Origin: a bacterium
GTDB taxonomy: Bacteria; Electryoneota; RPQS01
Length of the DNA stretch: 46,013 nt
Assembly: GCA_026394155.1 (NCBI GenBank)
Contig: JAPKYT010000053.1
Coordinates: 1 to 46,013, forward strand
Direction: 5' to 3'
The position numbers were made by a program, and so were the translations under genes. This document shows, piece after piece, positions 33,666 through 42,804 of the stretch. A model generated the notes under the pieces. It had not been told where the DNA came from. It did not search any database and was given only the letters and a program-made list of their open reading frames with translations. Every line of letters starts with the position of its first letter. The first letter of the stretch is position 1.

Positions 33666-35498
33666 ATGACCGCCTTCGGGCCTCTCGACTTGCGGCGCGT
33701 GCCTGTTCTGCCCTTCACTCTGGCGGCGATTGCGGGGGTGGCGGCCGCCCTCTATCTGGATGTCCCGCCGCGGCTGTTGTTCTTTGTCACTGTTGCATTG
33801 TTCGGGCTGAGTGTCTTCCTGCTTGCGTGGCTGCGCGGACGCTGGCCGGTGGTGCTGCTCGTCTGTTTCGCTCTTGCTTCGCTGGCGACCTACCGGGCTC
33901 TCGGCGCGCTGGATCGCAACTCTCGACGCGCCGCGGAGAAGATGTCTCAGACGGGAGATGTCGCCACCGTAGTCGGGCGTGTCGCGTCGCTGCCCGATTC
34001 GCGCGTGCCGAGTGTTCTTCTCAAGCCGGTCGTGATACGGGTGGACACGCTTGTCTTGTCGTGCCGCGTGCTGGGCGTGCGCATCTATGTGGACTCGAGC
34101 ACGGTAGCGAGTTTGCGCGCTGGCGACCTCGTCTCTGCGTCCGGTACACTTGTTCCCTCCATTCGCTCGGGCAGAGGTTCGGTCGGCACTCTGGTTGGCG
34201 CGGTCGCCGGACGAGAGCTGGCGACCCTCTCTCCGGACACCGCCGGCGTGATGGCCATTCCTTCAGGCGGACATCACCTGCGCCGCGCGGTGGACCGGGC
34301 GCGGGCCTTCATTCGCGATACGTTCGACCGTCGCTTGAGCCCTGACGGCGCGGCTCTGTGCCGGGCGCTGGTCTTGGGCGACCGAAGCTCTTTCGGCGAG
34401 AGCTTTTCCGACAAACTGCGCCTCACCGGACTCAGTCACGTGTTCGCTCTGAGCGGCGTGAATGTCGGCGTGCTGGTGGCGGTGGCTTGGGTGATTCTGG
34501 GGCTCCTTTTTCTGCCGCGAGTTCCGCGGCTCTTGATTCTCATGGGACTCGTGGTTTTCTACATGGAGCTCGGGCGCGAATCGCCGTCTCTGGTCCGCGC
34601 GTCGCTGATGGCGGTCTTCATCGTCCTGGGTGCGCTGCTTCACCGCCGCAGCTCTCCCTTGAATACCGTCGCGTCTGCCGCCTTGGTGGAAATCTTGTGG
34701 CGGCCGCTCGATGTGGTGGACGCCGGATTCCTTCTCTCGTACTTGGCGGTGTTGGGAATTCTTGCCGGGATGCAGGTCATTCGTCCGCGCTTGAGAGCGC
34801 TGCGTCTGGGACAGGCGGGCCGCTTCTGGAGCGATCTTGCGGCTGCGACCATCTCGGCTCAAGTCGTGACGCTGCCGCTGGTCGGTTACCTGTTTCACCG
34901 CGTTCCTGTGTTGGGGGTAATTGCCAACCTGCTGGCCGTCCCCATGTTTGGAATCATGCTCGTCTGGTCGCTCTTGCTGCTGATGATCGAGGCGGTCATC
35001 CCTTCGCTGGGTGCGACGGTGGCAGCTTCGCTCGGCGCGCTCGCCTGGGCGACAGGTCGGGTCGTGGACTGGGTGGCGGCGTTTCCGTTATCGGCCGTGG
35101 TCCTGCCGCAGTTTTCACCTGCGGCGCTGCTGGCAGTCTATCTTACGCTTGGTGTCGCCGCCGTCGGCCTTCTCGCACGACGCGCCAAGATGGCAGTTCT
35201 GGCGCTGGGCGTGGCTGCAAATGTGGTGATTTGGAGCGCTGTCCTGAGTGGAGCGGGGAGGAGCTGCACGGTGACCTTCTTCTCCGTGGGCAATGGTGAC
35301 GCGGCGCTGATTTCGACGGCGAGCGGACGAAATGTTCTCGTGGATGCGGGTCCGTCCTACGGCGACGCTTCGGCTGCAGGCCGAATCCTGCGCGCCCTTG
35401 CCGAGCGCAAGATCGCCCGGCTCGACGCCATCATTCTCACGCATGACGACAACGATCATATCGGCGGCGCGGCCGAGATCATTCTAACCATGCGTTGA
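33666..35498 (+). CDS. comEC: ComEC/Rec2 DNA-uptake channel, truncated by internal lesion
   Basis: Inner-membrane channel that imports single-stranded DNA during transformation. The 610 aa part holds N-terminal hydrophobic segments with an OB-like region (about 30-180), the competence domain with the hallmark GLSHVFALSGVNVGVLVAV, and the start of a metallo-beta-lactamase domain (FFSVGNGDAALI, VDAGPS, then the metal motif THDDNDHIGG). The frame ends 9 residues after HIGG. The rest of the domain resumes in another frame at 35495. Compared with intact ComEC about 45-55 residues are missing at the join, so the gene carries a deletion plus frameshift, or the assembly is wrong here. Confidence 0.88.
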   Translation: MTAFGPLDLRRVPVLPFTLAAIAGVAAALYLDVPPRLLFFVTVALFGLSVFLLAWLRGRWPVVLLVCFALASLATYRALGALDRNSRRAAEKMSQTGDVATVVGRVASLPDSRVPSVLLKPVVIRVDTLVLSCRVLGVRIYVDSSTVASLRAGDLVSASGTLVPSIRSGRGSVGTLVGAVAGRELATLSPDTAGVMAIPSGGHHLRRAVDRARAFIRDTFDRRLSPDGAALCRALVLGDRSSFGESFSDKLRLTGLSHVFALSGVNVGVLVAVAWVILGLLFLPRVPRLLILMGLVVFYMELGRESPSLVRASLMAVFIVLGALLHRRSSPLNTVASAALVEILWRPLDVVDAGFLLSYLAVLGILAGMQVIRPRLRALRLGQAGRFWSDLAAATISAQVVTLPLVGYLFHRVPVLGVIANLLAVPMFGIMLVWSLLLLMIEAVIPSLGATVAASLGALAWATGRVVDWVAAFPLSAVVLPQFSPAALLAVYLTLGVAAVGLLARRAKMAVLALGVAANVVIWSAVLSGAGRSCTVTFFSVGNGDAALISTASGRNVLVDAGPSYGDASAAGRILRALAERKIARLDAIILTHDDNDHIGGAAEIILTMR

Positions 35499-35917
35499 TG
35501 ACATGCGCCGCGGCCGAAAACGAGCAATCTCTGGTGCTGCGCTTCGACTGTCAGGGATCTTCGCTGCTCCTGACGGGCGATGCGGATTCGCTGGTCGAAG
35601 CAAGACTCGCCGCTTGGGGATCTCTTCTCGACGTAGATTTGCTGAAGGTCTCGCATCACGGGAGCCGCACCGCGACAACCCGTGACTTCCTGAGCCGGAG
35701 TTCACCCGAGTTTGCGGTGGTGTCGGTCGGACGCCGGTCGCGCTACGGTCACCCGGATTCGACCGTAATCGCACGGTTAGCGAAGCACAACGTTCGAGTT
35801 TGTCGAACCGACCGCGATGGAGATGTCGCCTTCGCGGCGGCAAATGGGTCTTGGCAACGACTCGAATTGCCGGCGCAAGCTGTGGCTCGCAGGTGGAGGC
35901 TTCATGCCACGGGCTAA
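35495..35917 (+). pseudogene. Detached C-terminal part of ComEC metallo-beta-lactamase domain
   Basis: 140 codons from TTG 35495 (or ATG 35498), overlapping the stop of the upstream comEC part in a different frame. The sequence ENEQSLVLRFDCQGSSLLLTGDAD, DLLKVSHHGSRTAT, VVSVGRRSRYGHPDSTVIARL and VRVCRTDRDGDV is the exact continuation found in complete ComEC proteins, including the last metal ligands. It would not fold alone. It overlaps rnhB by 14 bases. It is either a relic or the second half of a gene broken by a sequencing or assembly error. Confidence 0.82.
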
Positions 35918-36560
35918 GAAAACAAACGATCTCCTGCTGCCTGACACGGGTGAGATTCTGGAACGCGCGTTGTTCGCTTCCGGTGTGAGCTGCTTTTGCG
36001 GCGTGGACGAGGCGGGACGCGGCCCGCTGGCGGGTCCGGTCGTGGCCGCCGCGGTGCTGTACCGCGATTGTCCCGCCTTGTGGAACGCCTGCGACTCCAA
36101 GCGGCTCTCTCGTGCCGCACGGGAGGAGCGCTTCCTGCACATCGTGAAAGACATGGAATTCGCCGTGGGCATTTGCGATTGCGAAGAGATTGACCGCCTC
36201 AACATTCTGCAAGCCACGCTTCAAGCCATGCGCCACGCTGTGAAAAAGCTCCGTCCGAAGCCGGGACTCATTCTCGTAGATGGAAAGCAGAATCTCGGAG
36301 CGGGCTTTCCCTCGCGTGCCATTGTGCATGGCGACGCGCGGGTGGCGCTCATCGGAGCCGCCTCCATTGTGGCCAAGGTGACGCGCGACCGCATCATGAT
36401 CGCGTACGACCATCTCTATCCGGCTTACGGCTTTGCGCGCCACTTTGGATATCCCACGGCCGCACATCGGCTCAGGATTCGCCAAATCGGTCCCTGTCCC
36501 ATTCATCGAAGGACGTTTCGTGGTGTTCGGGAGTTTCTTCAAGAGGCTGTTTCGGACTGA
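35904..36560 (+). CDS. rnhB: Ribonuclease HII
   Basis: Cleaves RNA in RNA-DNA hybrids, including single ribonucleotides in DNA. Catalytic signature CGVDEAGRGPLAGPVVAAAV (Asp-Glu), then DSKRLSRAAREE, LVDGKQ, GDARVALIGAASIVAKVTRDR (catalytic Asp region) and the FARHFGYPTAAH motif. ATG 35904 has GGTGGAGG just upstream and gives 218 aa, the family length; the open frame from 35817 adds 29 atypical residues. The 3' end overlaps yraN by about 41 bases. Confidence 0.94.
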   Translation: MPRAKKTNDLLLPDTGEILERALFASGVSCFCGVDEAGRGPLAGPVVAAAVLYRDCPALWNACDSKRLSRAAREERFLHIVKDMEFAVGICDCEEIDRLNILQATLQAMRHAVKKLRPKPGLILVDGKQNLGAGFPSRAIVHGDARVALIGAASIVAKVTRDRIMIAYDHLYPAYGFARHFGYPTAAHRLRIRQIGPCPIHRRTFRGVREFLQEAVSD

Positions 36561-36927
36561 TGCGAAAGTGGCGCCGTCGTCCGCTCTGGGCGCGGCGGGC
36601 GAGAAGATTGCCGCGCAGCATCTCCAGCGCATCGGCTGCCGCATCGTCGCGCGCAACTGGCGCTCGCGTCTCGGCGAAGTGGACATCATTTGCGAGGACA
36701 AGGACACTCTGGTCTTCGTGGAAGTGAAAGCCGCCAAGCACCTCAGCGCTTTGCCGCCTGAGCTGCGCGTGAACCGGCGCAAACGGCGCAAGTTGCTGAC
36801 ACTCGCTCAGCATTATCTCAAAGTGAACCACACGGATCGTCCCGTCCGTTTCGACGTCGTCTCCGTGTGGTCGGAAAACGGAACGCCGCAAATCAGGCAC
36901 GTCAAAGATGCTTTTTCGACACGTTGA
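36520..36927 (+). CDS. UPF0102 (YraN) nuclease-fold protein
   Basis: 135 aa. It has the family core LGAAGEKIAAQHLQRIGCRIVARNWRSR, then GEVDIICEDKDTLVFVEVKA (PD-(D/E)xK-like Glu-Asp-ExK layout), VNRRKRRKLLTLAQHYL and RFDVVSVW. This is the Holliday-junction-resolvase-like fold of unknown cellular role, often next to rnhB as here. Start GTG 36520 is chosen for AAGGA 6 bases upstream; the frame stays open to 36433 but overlaps rnhB further. Confidence 0.9.
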   Translation: MVFGSFFKRLFRTDAKVAPSSALGAAGEKIAAQHLQRIGCRIVARNWRSRLGEVDIICEDKDTLVFVEVKAAKHLSALPPELRVNRRKRRKLLTLAQHYLKVNHTDRPVRFDVVSVWSENGTPQIRHVKDAFSTR

Positions 36928-37213
36928 AGTCATTCTGTGCGCTTGCTTGGCTCTGGCTCTGGCAGTGCCCGCCTCGGGTCTTGTCCTGAACGAAATCATG
37001 TACGATCCCGACGGCGACGAAGGCACAGACGAGTTTATCGAACTCTACAATGACGCGACGTTCCCGGTCAGCCTGCAAGGCTGGCGCATTTCCGACGGCG
37101 AGAGCGAGGACAACATTGTTGCTCTCGAGCAGGGACTGCAAGCGCTGCCCGGGCAGTATGTGTTAGTGCTTGACCCCGATTGTCCAACAGCACAGCCGAA
37201 ATGGTTTCGTTAG
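36908..37213 (+). CDS. Lamin-tail-domain secreted protein, N-terminal fragment
   Basis: 101 codons. Signal peptide (VEVILCACLALALAVPASG) followed by the first two-thirds of a lamin tail domain: LVLNEIMYDPDGDEG, FIELYNDATFPVSLQGWRISDG, LPGQYVLVLDPD. The frame then runs into ten unrelated residues and a stop at 37213. The missing end of the domain resumes in a different frame at 37180. A second, intact lamin tail domain downstream has about 25 more residues at the matching point, so a small deletion with frameshift is inferred. It overlaps yraN by 20 bases. Confidence 0.75.
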   Translation: MLFRHVEVILCACLALALAVPASGLVLNEIMYDPDGDEGTDEFIELYNDATFPVSLQGWRISDGESEDNIVALEQGLQALPGQYVLVLDPDCPTAQPKWFR

Positions 37214-38535
37214 TGGACGATCAAGGCCATACGGTGAGCAGCTACATCTACAGTCTGCTAAACCCGGAGGGTTACTCGGACGAGAAGATTCTTCCCCGGG
37301 GCGGCGACGACACCACGAACTGGGCGAATGCCACACAGCATCACGGCACACCGGGCGCGCGCAACAGCGTCACGCCGCCGGATCACGATCTGGCGCTTGC
37401 GCGGCTGTATTCCGTTCCGCCGTTTCCCCAGCGCGGAGACAGTTTTGTGGTTGGGAGTGTGGTGCGCAACGATGGACAACTCGCGCTGGCCGACACTCTG
37501 CGGCTTTTCGAATTGATCGGCGCGCTGCCTGAAACGGTACTCGTCCGTCTCTGGACTGCGCCCACGCTGCCGCCGGGAGACTCGGCGTCCTTCGATGCTC
37601 CGCTGTGGATGAGCGAGAGTGTCACCCGCCGCTTCTGGGCACGACTGTCGGGCACGGATGACCGCCCCCAAAACGACGCCCGCGGCCTCAGCGTTTCTCC
37701 CAGTGGCGAAGTTGGCTCTGTGCTCATCAACGAGATCATGTACGCTCCGGAACCGCAGCGCAGCGAGTGGGTGGAGCTGGTGAACACCTCGCCGTTTGCG
37801 CAGTCACTAAGCGGCTGGAGCTTTGGTGACGGAACGGGCATTGCCGACACGGTGCGGCGGTTCCGTCTTGCCGATGTGCAGATCGAAGCGGGAGGATTCG
37901 TTGTTCTGGCGGCGGATTCCACGATCCTCTATGAAAACGTGCCGCCGTTCGTGCCCATTCAGGTTTGGGAACATGCGCCGATCACGCTCAACAACACCGG
38001 CGATTCCCTCGTTCTCTACGATGCAAACGGCGCGCTGGCGGATCGCGTGGACTATCGTCCGTCGTGGGGAAACAGCACGTCTGGCTTCGGTCTCGAGCGC
38101 ATTTCGACGTCTTCCCCGTCCAATGATCCGCTGAACTGGGCATCTTCCCTCGACAGCACGGGCGCGACACCGGGCCGCGTGAACTCGCGGACGTCTCCTG
38201 CCTTAGGCGCGGTCACTGAAGTTCTCACACTGCAGCCGAATCCCTTTTCCCCCGACGGTGACGGCCACGATGACTTGTTGTTCATCCGCTACCGGCTCGA
38301 ACACGCCGACTCACGATTGGACTTGCGAATCTATGACGTGCGCGGTCGCGAAGTGCGACGCCTAACGAACAACGCGGCCGCCACGTTCAGTGGCGAGATC
38401 CTCTGGGACGGCAAGGACGCCGGTGGTCGCGATCTTCCCACCGGGCTTTACATCGTGTACCTCGAGGCGCTCGGCAAAGGCGGCACCCGCATTCAGTCCG
38501 CCAAACGCGCCGTGGCTCTGGCGCGACGCTCATGA
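37180..38535 (+). CDS. Lamin-tail-domain secreted protein, C-terminal part with sorting domain
   Basis: 451 codons from TTG 37180, just after an in-frame stop at 37171. It starts in the middle of the first lamin tail domain (LSNSTAEMVSLVDDQG, SDEKILPRGGDDTTNWANA, GTPGARNS). A CARDB-like beta-sandwich (about 70-170: RGDSFVVGSVVRNDGQ) comes next. A complete second lamin tail domain (about 182-335: VLINEIMYAPEPQRSEWVEL) follows. The end is a FlgD-like/type IX-style sorting domain (LQPNPFSPDGDGHDDLLFIR, LPTGLYIVYLEA). No signal peptide of its own; it belongs with 36908-37213. Four-base overlap with the ABC-F gene. Confidence 0.75.
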   Translation: MSNSTAEMVSLVDDQGHTVSSYIYSLLNPEGYSDEKILPRGGDDTTNWANATQHHGTPGARNSVTPPDHDLALARLYSVPPFPQRGDSFVVGSVVRNDGQLALADTLRLFELIGALPETVLVRLWTAPTLPPGDSASFDAPLWMSESVTRRFWARLSGTDDRPQNDARGLSVSPSGEVGSVLINEIMYAPEPQRSEWVELVNTSPFAQSLSGWSFGDGTGIADTVRRFRLADVQIEAGGFVVLAADSTILYENVPPFVPIQVWEHAPITLNNTGDSLVLYDANGALADRVDYRPSWGNSTSGFGLERISTSSPSNDPLNWASSLDSTGATPGRVNSRTSPALGAVTEVLTLQPNPFSPDGDGHDDLLFIRYRLEHADSRLDLRIYDVRGREVRRLTNNAAATFSGEILWDGKDAGGRDLPTGLYIVYLEALGKGGTRIQSAKRAVALARRS

Positions 38536-40520
38536 GACTGCTGTATCTGGACAGTCTGTCGGTGATCTTTCCGGGGCGCACGCTCATCGAGAACGTGGTG
38601 TGGTCCATCTTTCGCGGCGAACGCCACGGTTTGGTGGGTGCCAACGGGACGGGCAAGACCACGCTTTTGCGACTGATCGTGGGTGAGGCGGAACCCTCAT
38701 CCGGCGTCATCGCCCGCACCCGCGGCCTCACCGTCGGCTACCTTCCGCAGGAAGGCGTTGCGCAGAAGGATCGCGGGCTGTTTGAAGAGGCGTGGAGCGG
38801 CCTGCCGGCCTTGCCTCAACTCGAACAGGAGATTGAGCAGCTTCGCCAAATGGTGGCCGCAGACTCATCTGATGCGGATGCTCTGGAGAGACTCGGCGCG
38901 CTCCAACATCGCTGGGAGGATCTTGAAGGTTATCACGCCGAAGCCAAGGTGGCGCGAGTGCTCGGCGGGCTTGGCTTCAAGGAGCGCGATTTTCGCCGCC
39001 GGGCCAGCGAGTTTTCAGGCGGGTGGCAGATGCGCATCGCGCTGGCGAAGTTGCTGCTCTATGATCCCGACCTGTTGCTGCTGGACGAACCTACCAACCA
39101 TCTCGATCTGCCCGCTTTGATGTGGTTGGAAGGTTATCTTGGGCAGTTTCGCGGTGCGCTCATCGTGGTGAGTCACGACCGCGATTTCCTGGACCGCATC
39201 GTCGAGCGCATCGCCGCCCTCGATCGCGGCAAGCTCACGCTCTATCACGGCAACTACACGGAATTCGAGCGGCAGCGCGCCGTCCGCGAAGAGCAGCGGG
39301 AAGCGGAAGAGGCGCGCGTGGAGGCTGAGCGCAAGCGGATCGAGACCTTTGTAGAACGCTTCCGCTACAAGGCCACCAAAGCGCGACAGGTGCAGAGCCG
39401 CATCAAGATGTTGGAGAGACTTCAGCCTTCGGACACCGCGCTGCCTGCATCATCGCGCCGCGTTCGCTTCCGTTTTCCGCCTGCGCCGCCCAGCGGGCGG
39501 ATCGTCCTGGAGCTCAAGGGCCTGACCAAAAACTATGGCGATGTGCAAGTCTTCCGCGACTTGGATCTGGTTCTCTCGCGCGGCGAGAAAATCGCGCTGG
39601 TGGGCGTGAACGGCGCCGGCAAGTCCACTCTCTGTCGCTTGTTGGTGGGAGTGGAGGCGCCGAGTTCCAGCGAGGTGCTTCGCGGTCACAATGTGACCGT
39701 GGACTACTTTGCGCAGGAAGCGGATTTCCACCTTGATCCCAAGTTGACCGTTCTGGAGCAGCTCGAAGCCGAAGCGGGTTCGGCTCCGCAGTCCGGCTTG
39801 CGCTCTCTTCTGGGAGCATTTCTCTTTTCCGGTGATGATGTTTTCAAGCGTGTTTCGGTTCTGTCGGGCGGGGAGAAGTCGCGGCTGGCGCTCGCCAAGA
39901 TGCTGCTGCGTCCCTCGAATTTTCTCATTCTCGACGAGCCCACCAACCATCTCGACATGGCCTCGCAGGAAGTGCTGCTTGAGGCGCTGCGCGCTTACGA
40001 GGGGACGCTGTTGGTGGTCAGCCACGACCGCTATTTTCTCGACCGGCTGGTCAACCGCGTTCTTGAGCTCGAAGACGGCAGCATGAAGGATTGGGCGGGA
40101 AATCTATCTGAGTACATCGAGCGCAAGAGTCTGGATGTCGCTTCATCGGCGGAGGAAATGACGCGGGCTCGAGTGCCGGTGGAAGCGCCGCACGAGACCG
40201 GATTCAAATCGCGGGAGCGGAAGCGCACCGAAGCCGAGATCCGCAACCGCCTCTCCCGCGCCTTGCGTGCCGCGCACGACAAGGTCGAGAACCTGCAAGG
40301 CCGAATTGACCAAGCGGAAGCGCGCAAGCAAGAAATTGAGCGGATGCTGTCCGGCGAAGAGATTTACAAGGATGTGGAGGAATACCGACAACTCCTCTCC
40401 GAATATGATGCCCTTCGCGCCACGCTGCCGCGGTTGCTGGAGGAGTGGGAGGCCGCAGCCCTGCGTTTGCAGGAGTTGGAGCGTGATCGTGATGCGGAAC
40501 TCTCCGGCTCAAATGCCTGA
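38532..40520 (+). CDS. ABC-F family ATPase
   Basis: 662 aa cytosolic protein with two ABC domains and no membrane segments, the ABC-F layout of ribosome-associated ATPases. Domain 1: Walker A GANGTGKTT, signature FSGGWQMRIALAK, Walker B LLLLDEPTNHLD. Linker (about 235-325) contains FVERFRYKATKARQVQSRIKMLERL. Domain 2: GVNGAGKST, LSGGEKSRLALAK, FLILDEPTNHLD. A C-terminal coiled coil (about 555-650) resembles Uup/YdiF types. It may act on stalled ribosomes; resistance cannot be deduced. Starts in ATGA overlap with the preceding gene. Confidence 0.93.
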   Translation: MRLLYLDSLSVIFPGRTLIENVVWSIFRGERHGLVGANGTGKTTLLRLIVGEAEPSSGVIARTRGLTVGYLPQEGVAQKDRGLFEEAWSGLPALPQLEQEIEQLRQMVAADSSDADALERLGALQHRWEDLEGYHAEAKVARVLGGLGFKERDFRRRASEFSGGWQMRIALAKLLLYDPDLLLLDEPTNHLDLPALMWLEGYLGQFRGALIVVSHDRDFLDRIVERIAALDRGKLTLYHGNYTEFERQRAVREEQREAEEARVEAERKRIETFVERFRYKATKARQVQSRIKMLERLQPSDTALPASSRRVRFRFPPAPPSGRIVLELKGLTKNYGDVQVFRDLDLVLSRGEKIALVGVNGAGKSTLCRLLVGVEAPSSSEVLRGHNVTVDYFAQEADFHLDPKLTVLEQLEAEAGSAPQSGLRSLLGAFLFSGDDVFKRVSVLSGGEKSRLALAKMLLRPSNFLILDEPTNHLDMASQEVLLEALRAYEGTLLVVSHDRYFLDRLVNRVLELEDGSMKDWAGNLSEYIERKSLDVASSAEEMTRARVPVEAPHETGFKSRERKRTEAEIRNRLSRALRAAHDKVENLQGRIDQAEARKQEIERMLSGEEIYKDVEEYRQLLSEYDALRATLPRLLEEWEAAALRLQELERDRDAELSGSNA

Positions 40521-40526
40521 TTCAGG

Positions 40527-40555
40527 CTTGACATTGTCCCGAAAGTGGCTTAGAT
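40527..40555 (+). promoter_or_regulatory. Promoter for arcC and the sucCD region
   Basis: TTGACA (40527-40532, perfect -35) and TAGATT (40550-40555) are 17 bases apart, in the 96-base gap between the ABC-F gene and carbamate kinase. It would make a leader of about 55 bases. A short palindrome (GCCTGA-T-TCAGGC, 40514-40526) abuts the -35. Confidence 0.68.
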
Positions 40556-40616
40556 TTGGCTTTCCACATTGTGACGGGATTCTCAAAGAGGCGGCATAGC
40601 CGGCACAAGGAAGAAC

Positions 40617-41585
40617 GTGGCATCTGACGAAATCCGCACGCCACCGGTGGCGGTGATCGCGCTGGGCGGCAACGCAATTTCCAGCCCCGACCAGCCCGAC
40701 ACCATCGCCAACCAGTTCCGCCACACGCGGGATGCGCTGGTGGGTGTCGTGGACCTTGTCAAGCGCGGCTATCGCGTGGCCATGACGCACGGCAACGGTC
40801 CGCAAGTGGGAAACGCGCTCCTGCGCGTGGAACTGGCCAAAGGCAAGGCGCCCGTTCTTCCTCTCGGAGTGATCGTGGCCGACACCGAAGGCGGCATGGG
40901 GTACATGATCGAGCAGTGTCTGCAGAATATGCTTCTGCGCCGCGGCGGTCTGCGCCGCGACGTGGTAACCATCGTCTCGCAGGTTCTGGTGGACCCCGAG
41001 GATCCCGCGCTGCTGAATCCCACCAAATTTGTGGGCCAGTTCTACACAGAAGCAGACGCCAAGCACCTTGCTGACGCGGAAGGGTGGACGGTTAAGCCGG
41101 ATGGTGAGCGCGGATGGCGCCGGGTGGTGGGAAGTCCCGAACCGCTGGAGATTCTCAACGGCCCGACCATCAAGCAGCTCATCGCCGCGGACAAGATCGT
41201 CATCGCGGCGGGCGGCGGTGGAATTCCCGTCTATCGCAAATCAGACGGCCGGTTGGAAGGCGTGGACGCGGTGATTGACAAGGATCGTGCCTCGGCGATT
41301 CTGGCGCATGACATCGGCGCGCAGGAGCTTTTCATCCTCACCGAAGCGGAACACGTGGCCCTCGATTTCGCCAAACCCACTCAGCGCAACCTCCGTCGCG
41401 TCACACTCTCTGAAATCGAGCGCTATGATGGGGAAGGTCATTTCCCGCCGGGCAGCATGGGGCCGAAGATCGAAGCGGCCATCAAGTTCCTGCGGAGCGG
41501 GGGACGGCGCGTCATCATCTGCGCACTGTCGAAATTCATCGAAAGTCTGGACGGCAAGAGCGGCACGACCATCGTACCGGATTGA
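40617..41585 (+). CDS. arcC: Carbamate kinase
   Basis: Interconverts carbamoyl phosphate plus ADP and carbamate plus ATP (amino-acid kinase fold). Motifs: VIALGGNAI, VMTHGNGPQVGN-type sequence VAMTHGNGPQVGNALLR, FVGQFYTEADA, the IAAGGGGIPV glycine loop and VIDKDRASAILA. GTG 40617 with AAGGAAG 4-5 bases upstream; 322 aa. No arginine deiminase or ornithine transcarbamylase gene is nearby. It lies 52 bases before sucC, perhaps on the same transcript from the promoter at 40527. Confidence 0.92.
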   Translation: MASDEIRTPPVAVIALGGNAISSPDQPDTIANQFRHTRDALVGVVDLVKRGYRVAMTHGNGPQVGNALLRVELAKGKAPVLPLGVIVADTEGGMGYMIEQCLQNMLLRRGGLRRDVVTIVSQVLVDPEDPALLNPTKFVGQFYTEADAKHLADAEGWTVKPDGERGWRRVVGSPEPLEILNGPTIKQLIAADKIVIAAGGGGIPVYRKSDGRLEGVDAVIDKDRASAILAHDIGAQELFILTEAEHVALDFAKPTQRNLRRVTLSEIERYDGEGHFPPGSMGPKIEAAIKFLRSGGRRVIICALSKFIESLDGKSGTTIVPD

Positions 41586-41637
41586 AACGCGGCACGGTAC
41601 GTCTTCGCGCGATTCCCGATAACGGCGTGGAGCCAAG

Positions 41638-42804
41638 ATGAAAATTCACGAACATCAAGCCAAAGAACTTCTGGCGCGCTACGCCGTTCCCGTACCGCGC
41701 GGTCGCGCGGCTTTCTCGGTGGAGGAAGCCATGGACATCGCCGACAGTCTGGGGAAATATCCGGTGGTGGTCAAGGCGCAAATTCATGCCGGCGGCCGCG
41801 GGAAAGGCGGCGGCGTGAAAATCGCCAAGACCAAAGCCGAGGCGCGGCAATACGCCTCGCAGATTCTTGGCATGCAGCTGGTCACACACCAGACCGGGCC
41901 CGAGGGGAAGAAAGTGCAGCGGTTGCTCATCGAAGAGGGCATGGACATCAAGTGCGAACTCTACGCGGGCCTCTTGCTCGACCGCGCGTGCGCGCAGAAC
42001 GTGTTCATGGTGTCCACCGAAGGCGGCATGGAAATTGAGAAGGTGGCCGCCGAGACCCCCGAGAAGATCGTCAAGGTGCATATTCATCCGGCTATCGGAT
42101 TTCAGCGCTTTCACGCGCAGAAGCTCGCCTTCGCACTTGCTCTCACCGGCGACGCCTTCAAGAGCGCCGTGAAGTGCTTTACGGCAATGTACAAGGCGTA
42201 TGATGATCTGGACGCGAGCCTGCTCGAAATCAATCCGCTGGTGGTGACGGGGGATAACCGGGTGATCGCTCTCGACGCCAAGATGAATCTCGACGACAAC
42301 GGTCTTTTCCGCCATCCCGACATCGAAGCCATGCGTGACCTGAGCGAAGAGGAGCCCGCCGAAGTGGAAGCTTCGGCGGCCAATCTGAACTACATCAAGC
42401 TCGACGGCACGGTGGGCTGCATGGTCAACGGCGCGGGCTTGGCGATGGCGACCATGGACATCATCAAGCTGCACGGCGGCACTCCGGCGAATTTCCTCGA
42501 CGTCGGCGGAACGGCCAGCGCGGAAACGGTGGAGAAGGGTTTTCGCATTATTCTCTCCGACAAGAACGTCCGCGCCATTCTCATCAACATTTTCGGCGGC
42601 ATTGTGCGCTGTGACCGCGTGGCAGGCGGAGTCATCGAGGCTGTCAAAAAGAGCAAGGTGAGCGTGCCGGTGGTCGTCCGCCTGGAAGGCACGAATGCGG
42701 ACATCGCCGCCAAGCTGCTGAGCGAATCCGGTCTCAGCTTCGTCGTCGCCAAAGACCTGACCGATGCTGCGCAAAAGGCAGTTTTGGCAGTGAAGGGCAC
42801 ATGA
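41638..42804 (+). CDS. sucC: Succinyl-CoA synthetase beta subunit
   Basis: ATP-grasp subunit of the citric-acid-cycle ligase that forms succinate and ATP/GTP from succinyl-CoA. Seen: [67 protein letters not shown] split in two conserved blocks, [22 protein letters not shown] and [13 protein letters not shown]. 388 aa, normal. In most genomes sucD follows immediately; here two unrelated genes intervene, the first overlapping the sucC stop by four bases. Confidence 0.96.
   Translation: MKIHEHQAKELLARYAVPVPRGRAAFSVEEAMDIADSLGKYPVVVKAQIHAGGRGKGGGVKIAKTKAEARQYASQILGMQLVTHQTGPEGKKVQRLLIEEGMDIKCELYAGLLLDRACAQNVFMVSTEGGMEIEKVAAETPEKIVKVHIHPAIGFQRFHAQKLAFALALTGDAFKSAVKCFTAMYKAYDDLDASLLEINPLVVTGDNRVIALDAKMNLDDNGLFRHPDIEAMRDLSEEEPAEVEASAANLNYIKLDGTVGCMVNGAGLAMATMDIIKLHGGTPANFLDVGGTASAETVEKGFRIILSDKNVRAILINIFGGIVRCDRVAGGVIEAVKKSKVSVPVVVRLEGTNADIAAKLLSESGLSFVVAKDLTDAAQKAVLAVKGT

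Noticed and set aside
35480-35510. Programmed frameshift joining the two comEC parts
   Set aside because: No slippery heptamer is seen, and about 45-55 residues of the domain are missing, which a frameshift cannot supply.
37171-37213. Programmed frameshift in the lamin-tail gene
   Set aside because: No slippery run is present and the domain is short by about 25 residues at the join, so a deletion is the better explanation.
40514-40526. Palindrome GCCTGA-T-TCAGGC as an operator or terminator
   Set aside because: Only six base pairs, no T run, and it overlaps the ABC-F stop codon; noted with the arcC promoter but not supported as a site.
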